Origin: JAGQNP01 sp038257245
GTDB lineage: Bacteria; Patescibacteriota; Saccharimonadia; Saccharimonadales; JACQNP01
Assembly (NCBI GenBank): GCA_038257245.1
Contig: JBBSJL010000001.1
Span: forward strand, 1-64,000
Length of the DNA stretch: 64,000 bases
Reading direction: 5' to 3'
A model generated the notes under the pieces. It saw only the letters and a program-made list of their open reading frames with translations, was not told the origin of the DNA and made no database searches. Positions 26,699 through 34,638 of the stretch are shown here, one piece after another (within the stretch, counting starts at the first letter, position 1; the number at the start of each line of letters is the position of its first letter). The position numbers were made by a program, and so were the translations under genes.

Positions 26699-27889
26699 AT
26701 GATAAAACAAAAAACTACAAATATACTTAAGATGACGAAACTGCGGTTTACGCCTCTGGTTGTGAGTTTAATTTTTTTTGCTGGGCTTGCGGTACCAATT
26801 TATGTTTACGCCGATACTTTTGATGAACAAATAAGTAAACTTCGAAATGATAACGACAACAAGAAAGAACAAGTTAATAGCCTCGCGGTAGAGGCCGGCA
26901 ACATTCAGGAAACTATTGTTAAACTCCAGCAGCAAATTGATGGTTTGCAATCGCAAATAGTTAAAAATAATGCCAAAAATGAACAACTAGCGAAAGAAAT
27001 AAAGGCAGCACAGATAGAGTTAGAAAAACAGAAGAATTTGTTAGGCCAAAATATCAAAGCGATGTATCTTGAAGGCAAAATAACCCCCCTAGAGATGCTG
27101 GCCTCCAGTAAAGACCTTAGCGAGTTTGTTGATAAGGAACAGTATCGTGATGCAGTAAAATCCAAGATTAAAAGCTCGTTAGATAAAGTTACAGAACTTA
27201 AGGCAACCCTTAAGTCACAGAAAGAAGATGTCGAAAAATTATTAAGAGAACAAGAATCACTTAAGAAACAAATTGGATCCCAGCAAACCCAGCAGAACAG
27301 ACTTCTTGGGCTTAATCAATCTGAGCAAAACAAAGTCAATTCCGACATTGAAGCTAATAAGGAAAAAATCAATGATTTAAGACAACAGCAGATAATTGAA
27401 AACCTAAAGATATTTGGTGGTGGTGTCCAGCCGGGTATTGCTGGTGGTGGTGGTTATCCTTGGGGTAATGCATACTGTGTTTATACTAACCAAGTCGGGG
27501 GACCATGCTTTAATTATGATTGGTATTTTAATGGTTCTGCTTGGGATAGCTGGGGCTACGGTTTTAGAAACTGTACCAGTTGGGTAGCATTTAAACTAGC
27601 GGCTTCAGGTAAAGTTGGGTTTACATACCTTGGTAACGCCGCAAACTGGCCAAGTAACGCTGCAGCCAGAGGCATTCCTGTAACTTATGGCTCAGGAGCA
27701 CAAGTCGGCAATGCTGCCGTAAACCCTAATGGATATTATGGACATGTTATGTATGTAGAAGCAATAACACCAGACGGTAAAGTTGTAGTTAGTGACTATA
27801 ATCGAACGGGGGATGGTTACTATAGAGGACCCGACAGCGGTAGTGCTGCCGTACTAGATCAATCAGGGCTAGTCTTCATACATTTTTAA
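26699..27889 (+). CDS. Secreted PcsB-like peptidoglycan hydrolase: coiled coil plus CHAP domain
   Basis: Probable FtsEX-controlled septal hydrolase. A signal peptide (about residues 12-37, LVVSLIFFAGLAVPIYVYA) is followed by a long coiled coil (about 38-235) with the layout of PcsB/EnvC-type proteins, a Gly-rich hinge (GGGVQPGIAGGGG) and a C-terminal CHAP amidase/endopeptidase domain with the catalytic Cys in NCTSWVAFKLA and His in YGHVMYVEA. The start is placed at the ATG because the upstream TTG falls in the promoter. Position after ftsE-ftsX matches the functional link known from streptococci. Confidence 0.9.
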   Translation: MIKQKTTNILKMTKLRFTPLVVSLIFFAGLAVPIYVYADTFDEQISKLRNDNDNKKEQVNSLAVEAGNIQETIVKLQQQIDGLQSQIVKNNAKNEQLAKEIKAAQIELEKQKNLLGQNIKAMYLEGKITPLEMLASSKDLSEFVDKEQYRDAVKSKIKSSLDKVTELKATLKSQKEDVEKLLREQESLKKQIGSQQTQQNRLLGLNQSEQNKVNSDIEANKEKINDLRQQQIIENLKIFGGGVQPGIAGGGGYPWGNAYCVYTNQVGGPCFNYDWYFNGSAWDSWGYGFRNCTSWVAFKLAASGKVGFTYLGNAANWPSNAAARGIPVTYGSGAQVGNAAVNPNGYYGHVMYVEAITPDGKVVVSDYNRTGDGYYRGPDSGSAAVLDQSGLVFIHF

Positions 27890-27920
27890 AAAGTTAATTC
27901 ACAGTTGTTTTTCAGTTTTG

Positions 27921-27929
27921 TGAGATAAT
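27921..27929 (+). promoter_or_regulatory. Extended -10 box (TGA GATAAT) for the S41 protease gene
   Basis: TGA-GATAAT lies upstream of a roughly 24-nt leader containing the SD GGAGG (27950-27954) before the GTG at 27960. Confidence 0.45.
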
Positions 27930-27959
27930 GTAGCATAGAATATTTATTACGGAGGCAAA

Positions 27960-29180
27960 GTGTACAAAGAAATAGAAACTAAATCTGAAAAAAAATCTAC
28001 ATTAATAAAAACTATTGGGTTAACGTTTGCGTTTGCCTTGGTTTTTATTTTTGGACTTAATATTGGCAACGGGAAAATCAGGGCAGGTGATAGTCTAAAA
28101 CTTGTTCAAAACAATTCAAATGGTAGTCTTCCAGCTGATCTTGATTATTCGTCAGTAGAATCCCTGTATGATTCATTAAAGAAAACTTACGATGGTGATC
28201 TTGAGGAAACAAAGCTAATGGATGGTATAAAAAAGGGTCTTGTTGAAGCTTCCGGCGATAAATATACAGAATACCTAACAACCAAAGAATCTCAGGAATT
28301 TGAAGAAAGTCTTAATGGTACTTTTAGCGGTATTGGGGCAGAGCTAAGTAAAGAAGAGAATGCTATTGTAATTGTCGCACCTATTTCTGGTTTCCCAGCT
28401 GAAGAGGCTGGGCTTAGAGCAAAAGACGTTATTATAAAAATAAATGATGAAAACGCATTAGACATATCAGTGTCAGAAGCCGTTACAAAAATTCGCGGAC
28501 CAGAGGGAACGAACGTAAAGCTTACAATAGTGCGTGATAGTAAGGAAGAATTAGAGTTTGATATAACTCGTCAACAAATAAAAATACCGAGTGTCGAATT
28601 CGAAGTCACTGACGATATCGGATATATAAAAATAAGTCGTTTTGCAGAAGATACTGAACAGTTAGCACAAAAGGCTGCCGAGGAGTTTAAGGCTAACAAT
28701 GTTGTTGGAATTGTATTGGACCTTCGTAATGACCCAGGCGGCTTACTGGATGCTTCGGTAGATGTCTCTAGTCTTTGGTTGGACAGAGACAAAGTAGTAC
28801 TAGAAGAAAAAAGAGGTGGCGAGACGATAAAGACATACAGGTCTAAGGGCGGAAACATTCTTGGTGGAATACCAACAGTAGTTTTGATAAATGAAGGTAG
28901 TGCCAGCGCAAGCGAAATTACTGCAGGAGCTTTAAGAGATCACGGTGTAGCCATACTAATGGGGCAAAAGTCATTTGGTAAGGGAAGTGTTCAGCAGGTC
29001 ACCCCGCTAAATGCTGGGGGCACTCTCAAGGTTACAATCGCCAAATGGTTTACACCTAATGGCAGGAACATAAATGAAGAAGGTATAGAGCCAGATCAAA
29101 AAGTCGAGATTACTGACGAAAATCTAAAGAACAAACAAGATCCTCAAAAAGACGCTGCATTCGGGTATTTAAAAAAGTAA
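27960..29180 (+). CDS. C-terminal processing peptidase (S41 family, Ctp-like)
   Basis: Membrane-anchored serine protease that trims C-termini, often of cell-wall hydrolases. A helix at about residues 18-36 anchors it; a PDZ domain follows (about 110-195, with GTFSGIGAELSKEENAIVIVAPI), then the S41 catalytic domain: nucleophile Ser in EGSASASEI (about 316) and general-base Lys in GQKSFGKGSVQ (about 341). Length 406 aa is typical. GTG start with an SD (GGAGG). Its place after the FtsEX-CHAP genes suggests control of that hydrolase, which is inference. Confidence 0.93.
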   Translation: MYKEIETKSEKKSTLIKTIGLTFAFALVFIFGLNIGNGKIRAGDSLKLVQNNSNGSLPADLDYSSVESLYDSLKKTYDGDLEETKLMDGIKKGLVEASGDKYTEYLTTKESQEFEESLNGTFSGIGAELSKEENAIVIVAPISGFPAEEAGLRAKDVIIKINDENALDISVSEAVTKIRGPEGTNVKLTIVRDSKEELEFDITRQQIKIPSVEFEVTDDIGYIKISRFAEDTEQLAQKAAEEFKANNVVGIVLDLRNDPGGLLDASVDVSSLWLDRDKVVLEEKRGGETIKTYRSKGGNILGGIPTVVLINEGSASASEITAGALRDHGVAILMGQKSFGKGSVQQVTPLNAGGTLKVTIAKWFTPNGRNINEEGIEPDQKVEITDENLKNKQDPQKDAAFGYLKK

Positions 29181-29240
29181 CAATATACTAAATAAAATGT
29201 TGTGAAAGAGGTAAACCTTATTCCATCCTCGGCATTGTTG

Positions 29241-29249
29241 TGGTAGTAT
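29241..29249 (+). promoter_or_regulatory. Extended -10 box (TGG TAGTAT) for pyrG
   Basis: TGG-TAGTAT (-10 at 29244-29249) is followed by a roughly 20-nt leader with only a weak purine block before the GTG at 29277. Confidence 0.45.
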
Positions 29250-29276
29250 TTCTTAGTAATAAGAGGTAATAGGTAG

Positions 29277-30881
29277 GTGGCCAAGCCAACAAAATACGTG
29301 TTTGTAACAGGTGGTGTGCTTTCTGGTTTAGGAAAGGGCATCACGGCCGCCTCAATCGGTAACCTGCTTAAAGCCCGCGGACTCAAAATAAACATTCAAA
29401 AATGTGACCCTTACCTTAATGTAGATGCTGGTATGCTAAATCCGGCAGAGCACGGAGAGTGTTTTGTTACCAAGGATGGAGCAGAAACTGACCTTGATCT
29501 CGGGCATTACGAACGATTTTTAGATCAAGAATTGACCAAAGGTAGCTCTTTGATGAGTGGTCGAATATTATCTAAGGTAATTGACGACGAAAGAGCCGGT
29601 AAATACTCCGGCAAGACTGTTCAATTCATTCCGCATGTTACCAATGCGATCCAAGAAGAAATTATTAAAGTATCAAAAAACTATGATGTTCATATTGTTG
29701 AGATTGGCGGTACAGTTGGAGATTATGAGGGGCTTAATTTCATAGAAGCAATCAGAGAGTTGGCGTTTAAGGTGGGCAAAGAAAACTGTGCATTTGTTCA
29801 TGTTGTTTATATGCCTTATCTGGGTGCTAGTCGCGAATTCAAAACCAAACCAGCGCAGAACGCCGTCAGGGAACTAAGAGGACTTGGTATTTCTCCAGAT
29901 GTGTTGGTAGTGAGAAGTGAAGAGCAGTCACCCAAGGATGTAGTATCAAAACTAAGTATGTTTTCTGGAGTTGCACCCGAAGCAATAGCGCTTTTGCCAA
30001 ATGCTTCATCAATTTACGAAGTGCCACTAACGTTAGAGGACACAGGTATATCAAGTGTTATTGCTGGGAAGTTGAACATCAAAATGTCTAGGCCAAATCT
30101 AAAGCAATGGCGAAATGTAGTTGATAGAGCTACAGCTCGTTATAGCAAACGAGTGACTATTGGTGTCGTAGCAAAATATATGGATAACCAAGATACATAT
30201 ATGTCGGTGTTTGAGGCTTTGCAGTCTGCTGCTTGGTGGCAAGATACCTCTGTTTCAATTAAATGGATAGATGCCGAAAAATTGGATAAAAGTTCGAATG
30301 GAGTCAGCGATATAATAAATGAGTGCGACGGCATAGTTGTACCGGGTGGATTTGGAACACGGGCTCTTAACGGCAAGATTAAAGCAGCCCAATATTGTCT
30401 CAGGAACAATGTACCATATTTAGGGCTATGCTTGGGGTTACAGATGGGGGTAATTGCCGCAGCTCGTAACGCAGGTATTTCTGATGCTTCAACCCCAGAG
30501 CTGGGAGACAGCTCAAAGAACCTAGTAATAGACACAATGTACGGTCAAAAGGGCAAAGAAAATACTGGCGGGACTATGAGGCTCGGTGATTACCCATGTA
30601 ATATTGAAAAAGGTAGTTTAGTAGAAAAACTCTATGGGACTAAAAATATTACTGAACGACATCGCCACCGTTATGAGTGTAATAACAAATATACGGGTCA
30701 GTACGAAAAATGGGGGCTAAAAGCATCGGGGACTAGTCCAGACGGTAAATTAGTGGAAATTATAGAAGCAATTGACCACCCATTTTTTGTTGCTAGTCAG
30801 TTCCATCCAGAGTTTAAATCACGTCCAAATAAGTCGCACCCAATGTTCGATGGATTCATAAAATCACTATTGCAAAAATAA
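29277..30881 (+). CDS. pyrG: CTP synthase
   Basis: Makes CTP from UTP, ATP and glutamine. The N-terminal amidoligase domain (about residues 1-265) starts with KYVFVTGGVLSGLGKGI; the C-terminal class I glutamine amidotransferase domain has the nucleophile Cys in LGLCLGLQ (about 384) and the His-Glu pair in QFHPEF (about 508-510). Length (534 aa) is typical. It starts with GTG. No other pyrimidine genes are nearby, fitting an organism that salvages nucleosides and keeps only the last step. Confidence 0.97.
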   Translation: MAKPTKYVFVTGGVLSGLGKGITAASIGNLLKARGLKINIQKCDPYLNVDAGMLNPAEHGECFVTKDGAETDLDLGHYERFLDQELTKGSSLMSGRILSKVIDDERAGKYSGKTVQFIPHVTNAIQEEIIKVSKNYDVHIVEIGGTVGDYEGLNFIEAIRELAFKVGKENCAFVHVVYMPYLGASREFKTKPAQNAVRELRGLGISPDVLVVRSEEQSPKDVVSKLSMFSGVAPEAIALLPNASSIYEVPLTLEDTGISSVIAGKLNIKMSRPNLKQWRNVVDRATARYSKRVTIGVVAKYMDNQDTYMSVFEALQSAAWWQDTSVSIKWIDAEKLDKSSNGVSDIINECDGIVVPGGFGTRALNGKIKAAQYCLRNNVPYLGLCLGLQMGVIAAARNAGISDASTPELGDSSKNLVIDTMYGQKGKENTGGTMRLGDYPCNIEKGSLVEKLYGTKNITERHRHRYECNNKYTGQYEKWGLKASGTSPDGKLVEIIEAIDHPFFVASQFHPEFKSRPNKSHPMFDGFIKSLLQK

Positions 30882-30898
30882 GCATTACCTGATAGCAT
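30870..30898 (+). promoter_or_regulatory. Leaderless promoter of the CheY-like gene
   Basis: TTGCAA (30870-30875), 17-nt spacer, TAGCAT (30893-30898), then 7 nt to the ATG at 30906. The -35 lies inside the 3' end of pyrG. Confidence 0.7.
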
Positions 30899-30905
30899 AA
30901 GCACT

Positions 30906-31289
30906 ATGGATAACCAAAAACAAAAAAAGATTTTACTAGTAGAAGACGATGACGCACTAGCTAGTGTGTATCAAACACGTTTACAAGCAGAAAACTTTGA
31001 TATTAGGCGGGTGCCGAATGGCGAAGATGCTTTAGCTGCAACCTTAGAATACAAACCAGACCTGATTTTGCTAGATGTAATGATGCCTAAAGTTAGTGGA
31101 TTCGATGTGCTGGATATTTTACGAAATACGCCCGAAACTGCAACAGTTAAGATCATTATGCTAACAGCACTCAGCCAAGACGCAGATAAAGAGCGTGCTA
31201 AGAGCTTGGGTGTAGATGACTATTTAGTGAAATCACAAGTTGTAATCGCCGACGTTGTCGACGTTATAAAACAACGTCTTGGAATATAG
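30906..31289 (+). CDS. Single-domain response regulator (CheY-like receiver)
   Basis: Receiver domain only, 127 aa, without output domain. All key residues are present: acidic pair E13/D14 in LVEDDD, phosphoacceptor D57 in DLILLDVMMPK, Thr in IIMLTALS and Lys in DDYLVK (about 108). It could pass a signal by protein-protein contact. No complete histidine kinase gene lies nearby. A terminator and a strong promoter for the next gene follow. This is the intact counterpart to the degenerate receiver at 39045. Confidence 0.9.
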   Translation: MDNQKQKKILLVEDDDALASVYQTRLQAENFDIRRVPNGEDALAATLEYKPDLILLDVMMPKVSGFDVLDILRNTPETATVKIIMLTALSQDADKERAKSLGVDDYLVKSQVVIADVVDVIKQRLGI

Positions 31290-31319
31290 CTCAAAGTAAA
31301 CCAGTAAAGCCATAAAATC

Positions 31320-31342
31320 AGAGCTCACAAAGGGCTCTTTTT
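31320..31342 (+). terminator. Intrinsic terminator after the CheY-like gene
   Basis: AGAGCTC (31320-31326) pairs with GGGCTCT (31332-31338, one wobble) around the loop ACAAA, followed by a TTTTT run. Confidence 0.75.
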
Positions 31343-31351
31343 AATACCAGA

Positions 31352-31380
31352 TTGACAATCTGTAAAAAGTATGCTACATT
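31352..31380 (+). promoter_or_regulatory. Strong promoter of the Fic operon
   Basis: Consensus TTGACA (31352-31357), 17-nt spacer, TGC-TACATT (-10 at 31375-31380). It is the closest match to a sigma-70 consensus in the window. The leader of about 18 nt is A-rich and has no SD. Confidence 0.8.
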
Positions 31381-31404
31381 ATATATGTAATTTAAAACAA
31401 AAAA

Positions 31405-32115
31405 ATGTCAGTAATATCTAGTTCAGAATCATCATTTACGTCTAATGGTAACGAAATCGAACATTCTCGTAATGTTTTACAACTTGCAGAGTTAAAAGAA
31501 ATGCTTGGTGCATACGGGTTAGAAGGTGGCAGTCCAAAAGAGAGATTAGATAGTTTGAGAAATCAAAGTAAGGAATCACTGGCATTATTTATGACTGACC
31601 TAAATGCACGATTAAATGGTTCAGAGGGTAGTCTGGTTCATGAGGACGCTATGAAAATAGGTGATAAGCAAACCGTTGCACCAGAGGACAGATATGATTT
31701 ATTTAGTTCTATAGTTGAAAAGGTTAGAAATTGTCCAGAAGATGTAAATCCAGCACGAGTGGGAGACACTTTAGCATTGACGACAGTTTTATTACATCCT
31801 TATAAAGATGCCAATGGTCGAACCGCTAGAATGTTTGGATATATATTTCGTGATGATATTGATGGTCTAGATGGACAAGAAGATTTTAACACTTTAGTTG
31901 AACCTCGTGATCAAGCTCGAGAGCGTGGAGGCTTTACGATTAATGGATACATACCATATGTGGGTGAAGGCACAGACCAGTCTGATCCCACAGTGGTATC
32001 TGGATATGTTGATAAGCTACTTGCGAGTAATGACACAAGTTTGTACACCAGTCCTTATGGACAAGCTGAGCTAATCAAGCCACCCGACAATATTCTGCAA
32101 GGTGGAGCTGAATAA
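31405..32115 (+). CDS. Fic-domain protein (AMP transferase-like)
   Basis: Fic proteins usually transfer AMP from ATP to a hydroxyl side chain of a target protein. The core motif is HPYKDANGRTAR (about residues 131-142), close to the consensus HPFx(D/E)GNGRxxR; the first Gly is replaced by Ala, but the catalytic His, the metal-binding Asp and both Arg remain. I see no clear inhibitory (S/T)xxxE(G/N) helix. It overlaps the following gene by one base and is driven by a near-consensus promoter. It could be part of a toxin-antitoxin pair or act on a host or self protein. Confidence 0.8.
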   Translation: MSVISSSESSFTSNGNEIEHSRNVLQLAELKEMLGAYGLEGGSPKERLDSLRNQSKESLALFMTDLNARLNGSEGSLVHEDAMKIGDKQTVAPEDRYDLFSSIVEKVRNCPEDVNPARVGDTLALTTVLLHPYKDANGRTARMFGYIFRDDIDGLDGQEDFNTLVEPRDQARERGGFTINGYIPYVGEGTDQSDPTVVSGYVDKLLASNDTSLYTSPYGQAELIKPPDNILQGGAE

Positions 32116-33107
32116 TGAACCACGAAGTAGTTAGCCTACACGAGGCAGAACATGGTCCTGAAACACAATTGCCAGCTAACGTTGAGATTATTGATGGTAT
32201 GTTGACTGAAGAGTTTACTGCAAAGAGGGCAAAGTGGTTGCAAGATCAAATAGAAGGTCAGTATGACCCGCAAATGCGACATATAGGAAAGTTGACTGAC
32301 AGAATAGACCAGACAAGAGCGGAAGGCTTCAGCGCTTACGATAATCAGGATCAAGAAACATATAAAAAGAAAATAGAAATAGCAAGCCAAACAAAAGAGT
32401 ATATGTATAAAACTTTTGGTGCTACGAATGTGCGGGAATTCAACAGGTACAAAGAGGCTGAATATAGACAGCAAAAAATTGGTACAATTGAGTTTTGGGG
32501 AGAAGATTCAGATAGGATATTTGATGAAATAGTTGGATGTACTGAAATAATTGACGATGGCATCGATCGTGAGTTTAGCGTGCCACCGGCTGACAGAGTC
32601 GATCCGAAACGAGAGGATTTCCAAGAATATTTAGGTAATAAAATATTTATCGACCATAGTACTTTACAAAATTATGTAGAATCAGATACATCTATAGAGT
32701 TAGGATATAAAGAGGGTGCGGGTTATAAGATACCGTTGGCAAATATTGTATCAGCAGGAGGCTTTGATAGTTGGGCTGGTAGGGGCGTCAATGGTCGTAA
32801 AGATGGAATGGACGATAAAGATTATCAGAAAAGCTCGGGAGAACAAGTTATTGGTAGGAGTATAGATGCCATAGCGGACTACGCATTAAGGGAAACAGAA
32901 ATTCCACCTATTGAAGGAGTTGATGCCTATGTTCAGCCAAATGGTATAGTAATATTTTCTGTCGGTAATTCAAACCATAGGATTGCAGCAGCCGTAGCAA
33001 GAGGCCAAGAGTTTATCGAAGTAGATGGTATGGTCAGTATACATAAGTTGGGGCAAAATTTAGTTGAAGCCAAGCAAGATTTGGATAGTGCCGCGGTTGC
33101 AGCGTAA
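32115..33107 (+). CDS. Unknown protein with ParB/Srx-like C-terminus, coupled to Fic gene
   Basis: No named family recognised. The N-terminal two thirds is charged and helical. Near the C-terminus, VIFSVGNSNHRIAAAVARG (about residues 280-298) resembles the signature of the ParB/sulfiredoxin-like nucleotide-binding fold (DGxHRxxAAxxxG), which in related proteins binds or hydrolyses nucleotides. It starts with TAATG overlap with the Fic gene, so the two proteins are made together. It might be the antitoxin, target or partner of the Fic enzyme. Confidence 0.6.
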   Translation: MNHEVVSLHEAEHGPETQLPANVEIIDGMLTEEFTAKRAKWLQDQIEGQYDPQMRHIGKLTDRIDQTRAEGFSAYDNQDQETYKKKIEIASQTKEYMYKTFGATNVREFNRYKEAEYRQQKIGTIEFWGEDSDRIFDEIVGCTEIIDDGIDREFSVPPADRVDPKREDFQEYLGNKIFIDHSTLQNYVESDTSIELGYKEGAGYKIPLANIVSAGGFDSWAGRGVNGRKDGMDDKDYQKSSGEQVIGRSIDAIADYALRETEIPPIEGVDAYVQPNGIVIFSVGNSNHRIAAAVARGQEFIEVDGMVSIHKLGQNLVEAKQDLDSAAVAA

Positions 33108-33133
33108 ATTGCATGACAATAGTTTTCTAAAAT

Positions 33134-33406
33134 TTAGTCTACTGTTACTTCGGTGCGGGCAACAGATTTGCCGCTAAAAAGTCGGACGCGTCTTTGGTTG
33201 AAGTTTACAATTCCATCTTTTTTGGCATGAATTGTATAGTTACGGCTCATGAATGTGCCTTTACCGGGTCGCTTACTCATACCAGTTTGACGTATGATTA
33301 CTTGACCTGTTTTTACTTTTTGGCCACCAAATAGCTTAACGCCAAGCCGTTGTCCCGGACTGTCGTGTACGTTTTTACTCGATCCACCAGCTTTAACTTT
33401 TGACAT
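33134..33406 (-). CDS. rpmA: 50S ribosomal protein L27
   Basis: Component of the large subunit near the peptidyl transferase centre. The family pattern is clear: GGSSKNVHDSPGQRLGVKLFGGQ and GTFMSRNYTIHAKKDGIV. At 90 aa it is normal; the N-terminus (MSKVKAGGSS) lacks the cleaved extension seen in Firmicutes. It is not beside rplU or obg, its usual neighbours, but downstream of a methyltransferase gene on the minus strand (3 nt apart), with which it is probably co-transcribed. Confidence 0.95.
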   Translation of the reverse strand: MSKVKAGGSSKNVHDSPGQRLGVKLFGGQKVKTGQVIIRQTGMSKRPGKGTFMSRNYTIHAKKDGIVNFNQRRVRLFSGKSVARTEVTVD

Positions 33407-33409
33407 AAA

Positions 33410-34591
33410 TCACTTTCTTATTAGTACCACTAGTTCACGTCCTACAAACTGATCCGGTCTATGATAGATTAGGTCAGCTTTGTTTGCATGAACAAAACTC
33501 TGACGAGTATACCCTAAATTATCGAGAGAATCAAGCGTTTTCAGGTGCATGAACCCGTTATTTGTCTTCCAGGCTGGGACGGCTATACATAATCGTATGC
33601 CGGCTTTGGTCTGAGAGGCCATGTTTTGGAGGAATTTCTTATGAATTACGTCACAATCATTTATGATTTTTTGCATAACATTCGTGTCGGGCAGGGCAGT
33701 TAAGGGTCGGCCTAGATAAGTTTCGGTCGCAATAAAATCAAATTCCTTGGGCCAGGTCGCGTTTGTGGCATCTGCTTGCTCGGCATGCCAAGTAAACGAA
33801 GGAGGCAGAAGGAGTTTGGCAAACCAGTCAATATTCTCGTTGGTGTATTCAATCATTCTAGGTTCGAGATCGGTACCGTAAGCATTGAATCCCATCAGCC
33901 CAGCTTCTTGCAAAATGACGCCAGTACCGCAAAATGGATCTAGCACTGTTGCCCCGTAGCGATTATTGCCAACAGAAGCCAAGTTGGTAATAATTTGTGC
34001 TAGCTTGGGCGGCAACATCCCAACCCTAGCATCTCTTTTTGGTCGCTTCTGGTCGCGGGCAGCGTAAGCATCTATATCCTGAACTTCTGTAGTTTGGGCT
34101 AGGATCGTCTCACTTCCATTTATAATCAATACAAGCTCCCAGCCTAGCGGGCTGGTTAGTTTGTTGTACAAAACTTGTGCAGAATTAAGCTGTGGAGCTT
34201 TGTTTGGAACAACTCTGACTGATTTACCTGCTTGTTTAATTACTTTTTTTACCGCAAGGGCAGAAGCGTTGATCTTTCTAGGGTTAATCGTCTTGCCGTA
34301 AACGCTAACACCTAAATGCAATTTACCCTCAGGCAGATATTTTAGGAATTGGGGTACCGTAGTAGTAATATATTCCTCTATTTTGCTCCACTCTGTGTAG
34401 GGTAAGGTCGTCAGGACTTTACAAACTTTCATGCTTCCTCCTAGTCTGGAAAAAGGAATATAACTTGGGTCATTGGTAGATCCTATTGCAAAATCACCAA
34501 TACGAAAAATATTATCGGCACCAAGTAAACTTTCGAGCTCAGCGGTACCAATTTCTGGTTGTCTACCCAAGATATAAACTGATTTCATCAT
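33410..34591 (-). CDS. THUMP/TRM11-like RNA (or DNA) methyltransferase
   Basis: SAM-dependent methyltransferase of the TRM11/UPF0020 type. The N-terminal ferredoxin-like and THUMP-like region covers about residues 1-160; ARDQKRPKRDARVGMLPPKLAQ leads into the SAM motif LDPFCGTGVILQEA (about 225). The catalytic (D/N)PP(Y/F) motif of this class is replaced by TETYLG (about 292). It may methylate guanine N2 in tRNA. The start has two neighbouring ATGs; a TATACT box ends 5 or 8 nt before them. It shares its upstream region with a divergent gene and precedes rpmA. Confidence 0.75.
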   Translation of the reverse strand: MMKSVYILGRQPEIGTAELESLLGADNIFRIGDFAIGSTNDPSYIPFSRLGGSMKVCKVLTTLPYTEWSKIEEYITTTVPQFLKYLPEGKLHLGVSVYGKTINPRKINASALAVKKVIKQAGKSVRVVPNKAPQLNSAQVLYNKLTSPLGWELVLIINGSETILAQTTEVQDIDAYAARDQKRPKRDARVGMLPPKLAQIITNLASVGNNRYGATVLDPFCGTGVILQEAGLMGFNAYGTDLEPRMIEYTNENIDWFAKLLLPPSFTWHAEQADATNATWPKEFDFIATETYLGRPLTALPDTNVMQKIINDCDVIHKKFLQNMASQTKAGIRLCIAVPAWKTNNGFMHLKTLDSLDNLGYTRQSFVHANKADLIYHRPDQFVGRELVVLIRK

Positions 34592-34596
34592 CTAAT

Positions 34597-34602
34597 AGTA
34601 TA
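34597..34602 (-). promoter_or_regulatory. -10 box (TATACT) for the methyltransferase-rpmA unit
   Basis: On the minus strand TATACT lies 5 nt before ATG 34591 and 8 nt before ATG 34588. No SD is present, so the mRNA would be leaderless. The divergent plus-strand -10 box (34622-34627) is only 19 bp away. Confidence 0.5.
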
Positions 34603-34621
34603 CGGCTATAGCAAGATTTCG

Positions 34622-34627
34622 TATAAT
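34622..34627 (+). promoter_or_regulatory. -10 box (TATAAT) for the flippase-like gene
   Basis: TATAAT ends 11 nt before the ATG at 34639, implying a leader of about 5 nt and no SD. Confidence 0.5.
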
Positions 34628-34638
34628 GTAATCAGAAT

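Noticed and set aside
30906..31289. Partner of the degenerate kinase at 38348
   Set aside because: The intact CheY-like gene is 7 kb away with its own promoter and terminator; nothing in the sequence links the two.
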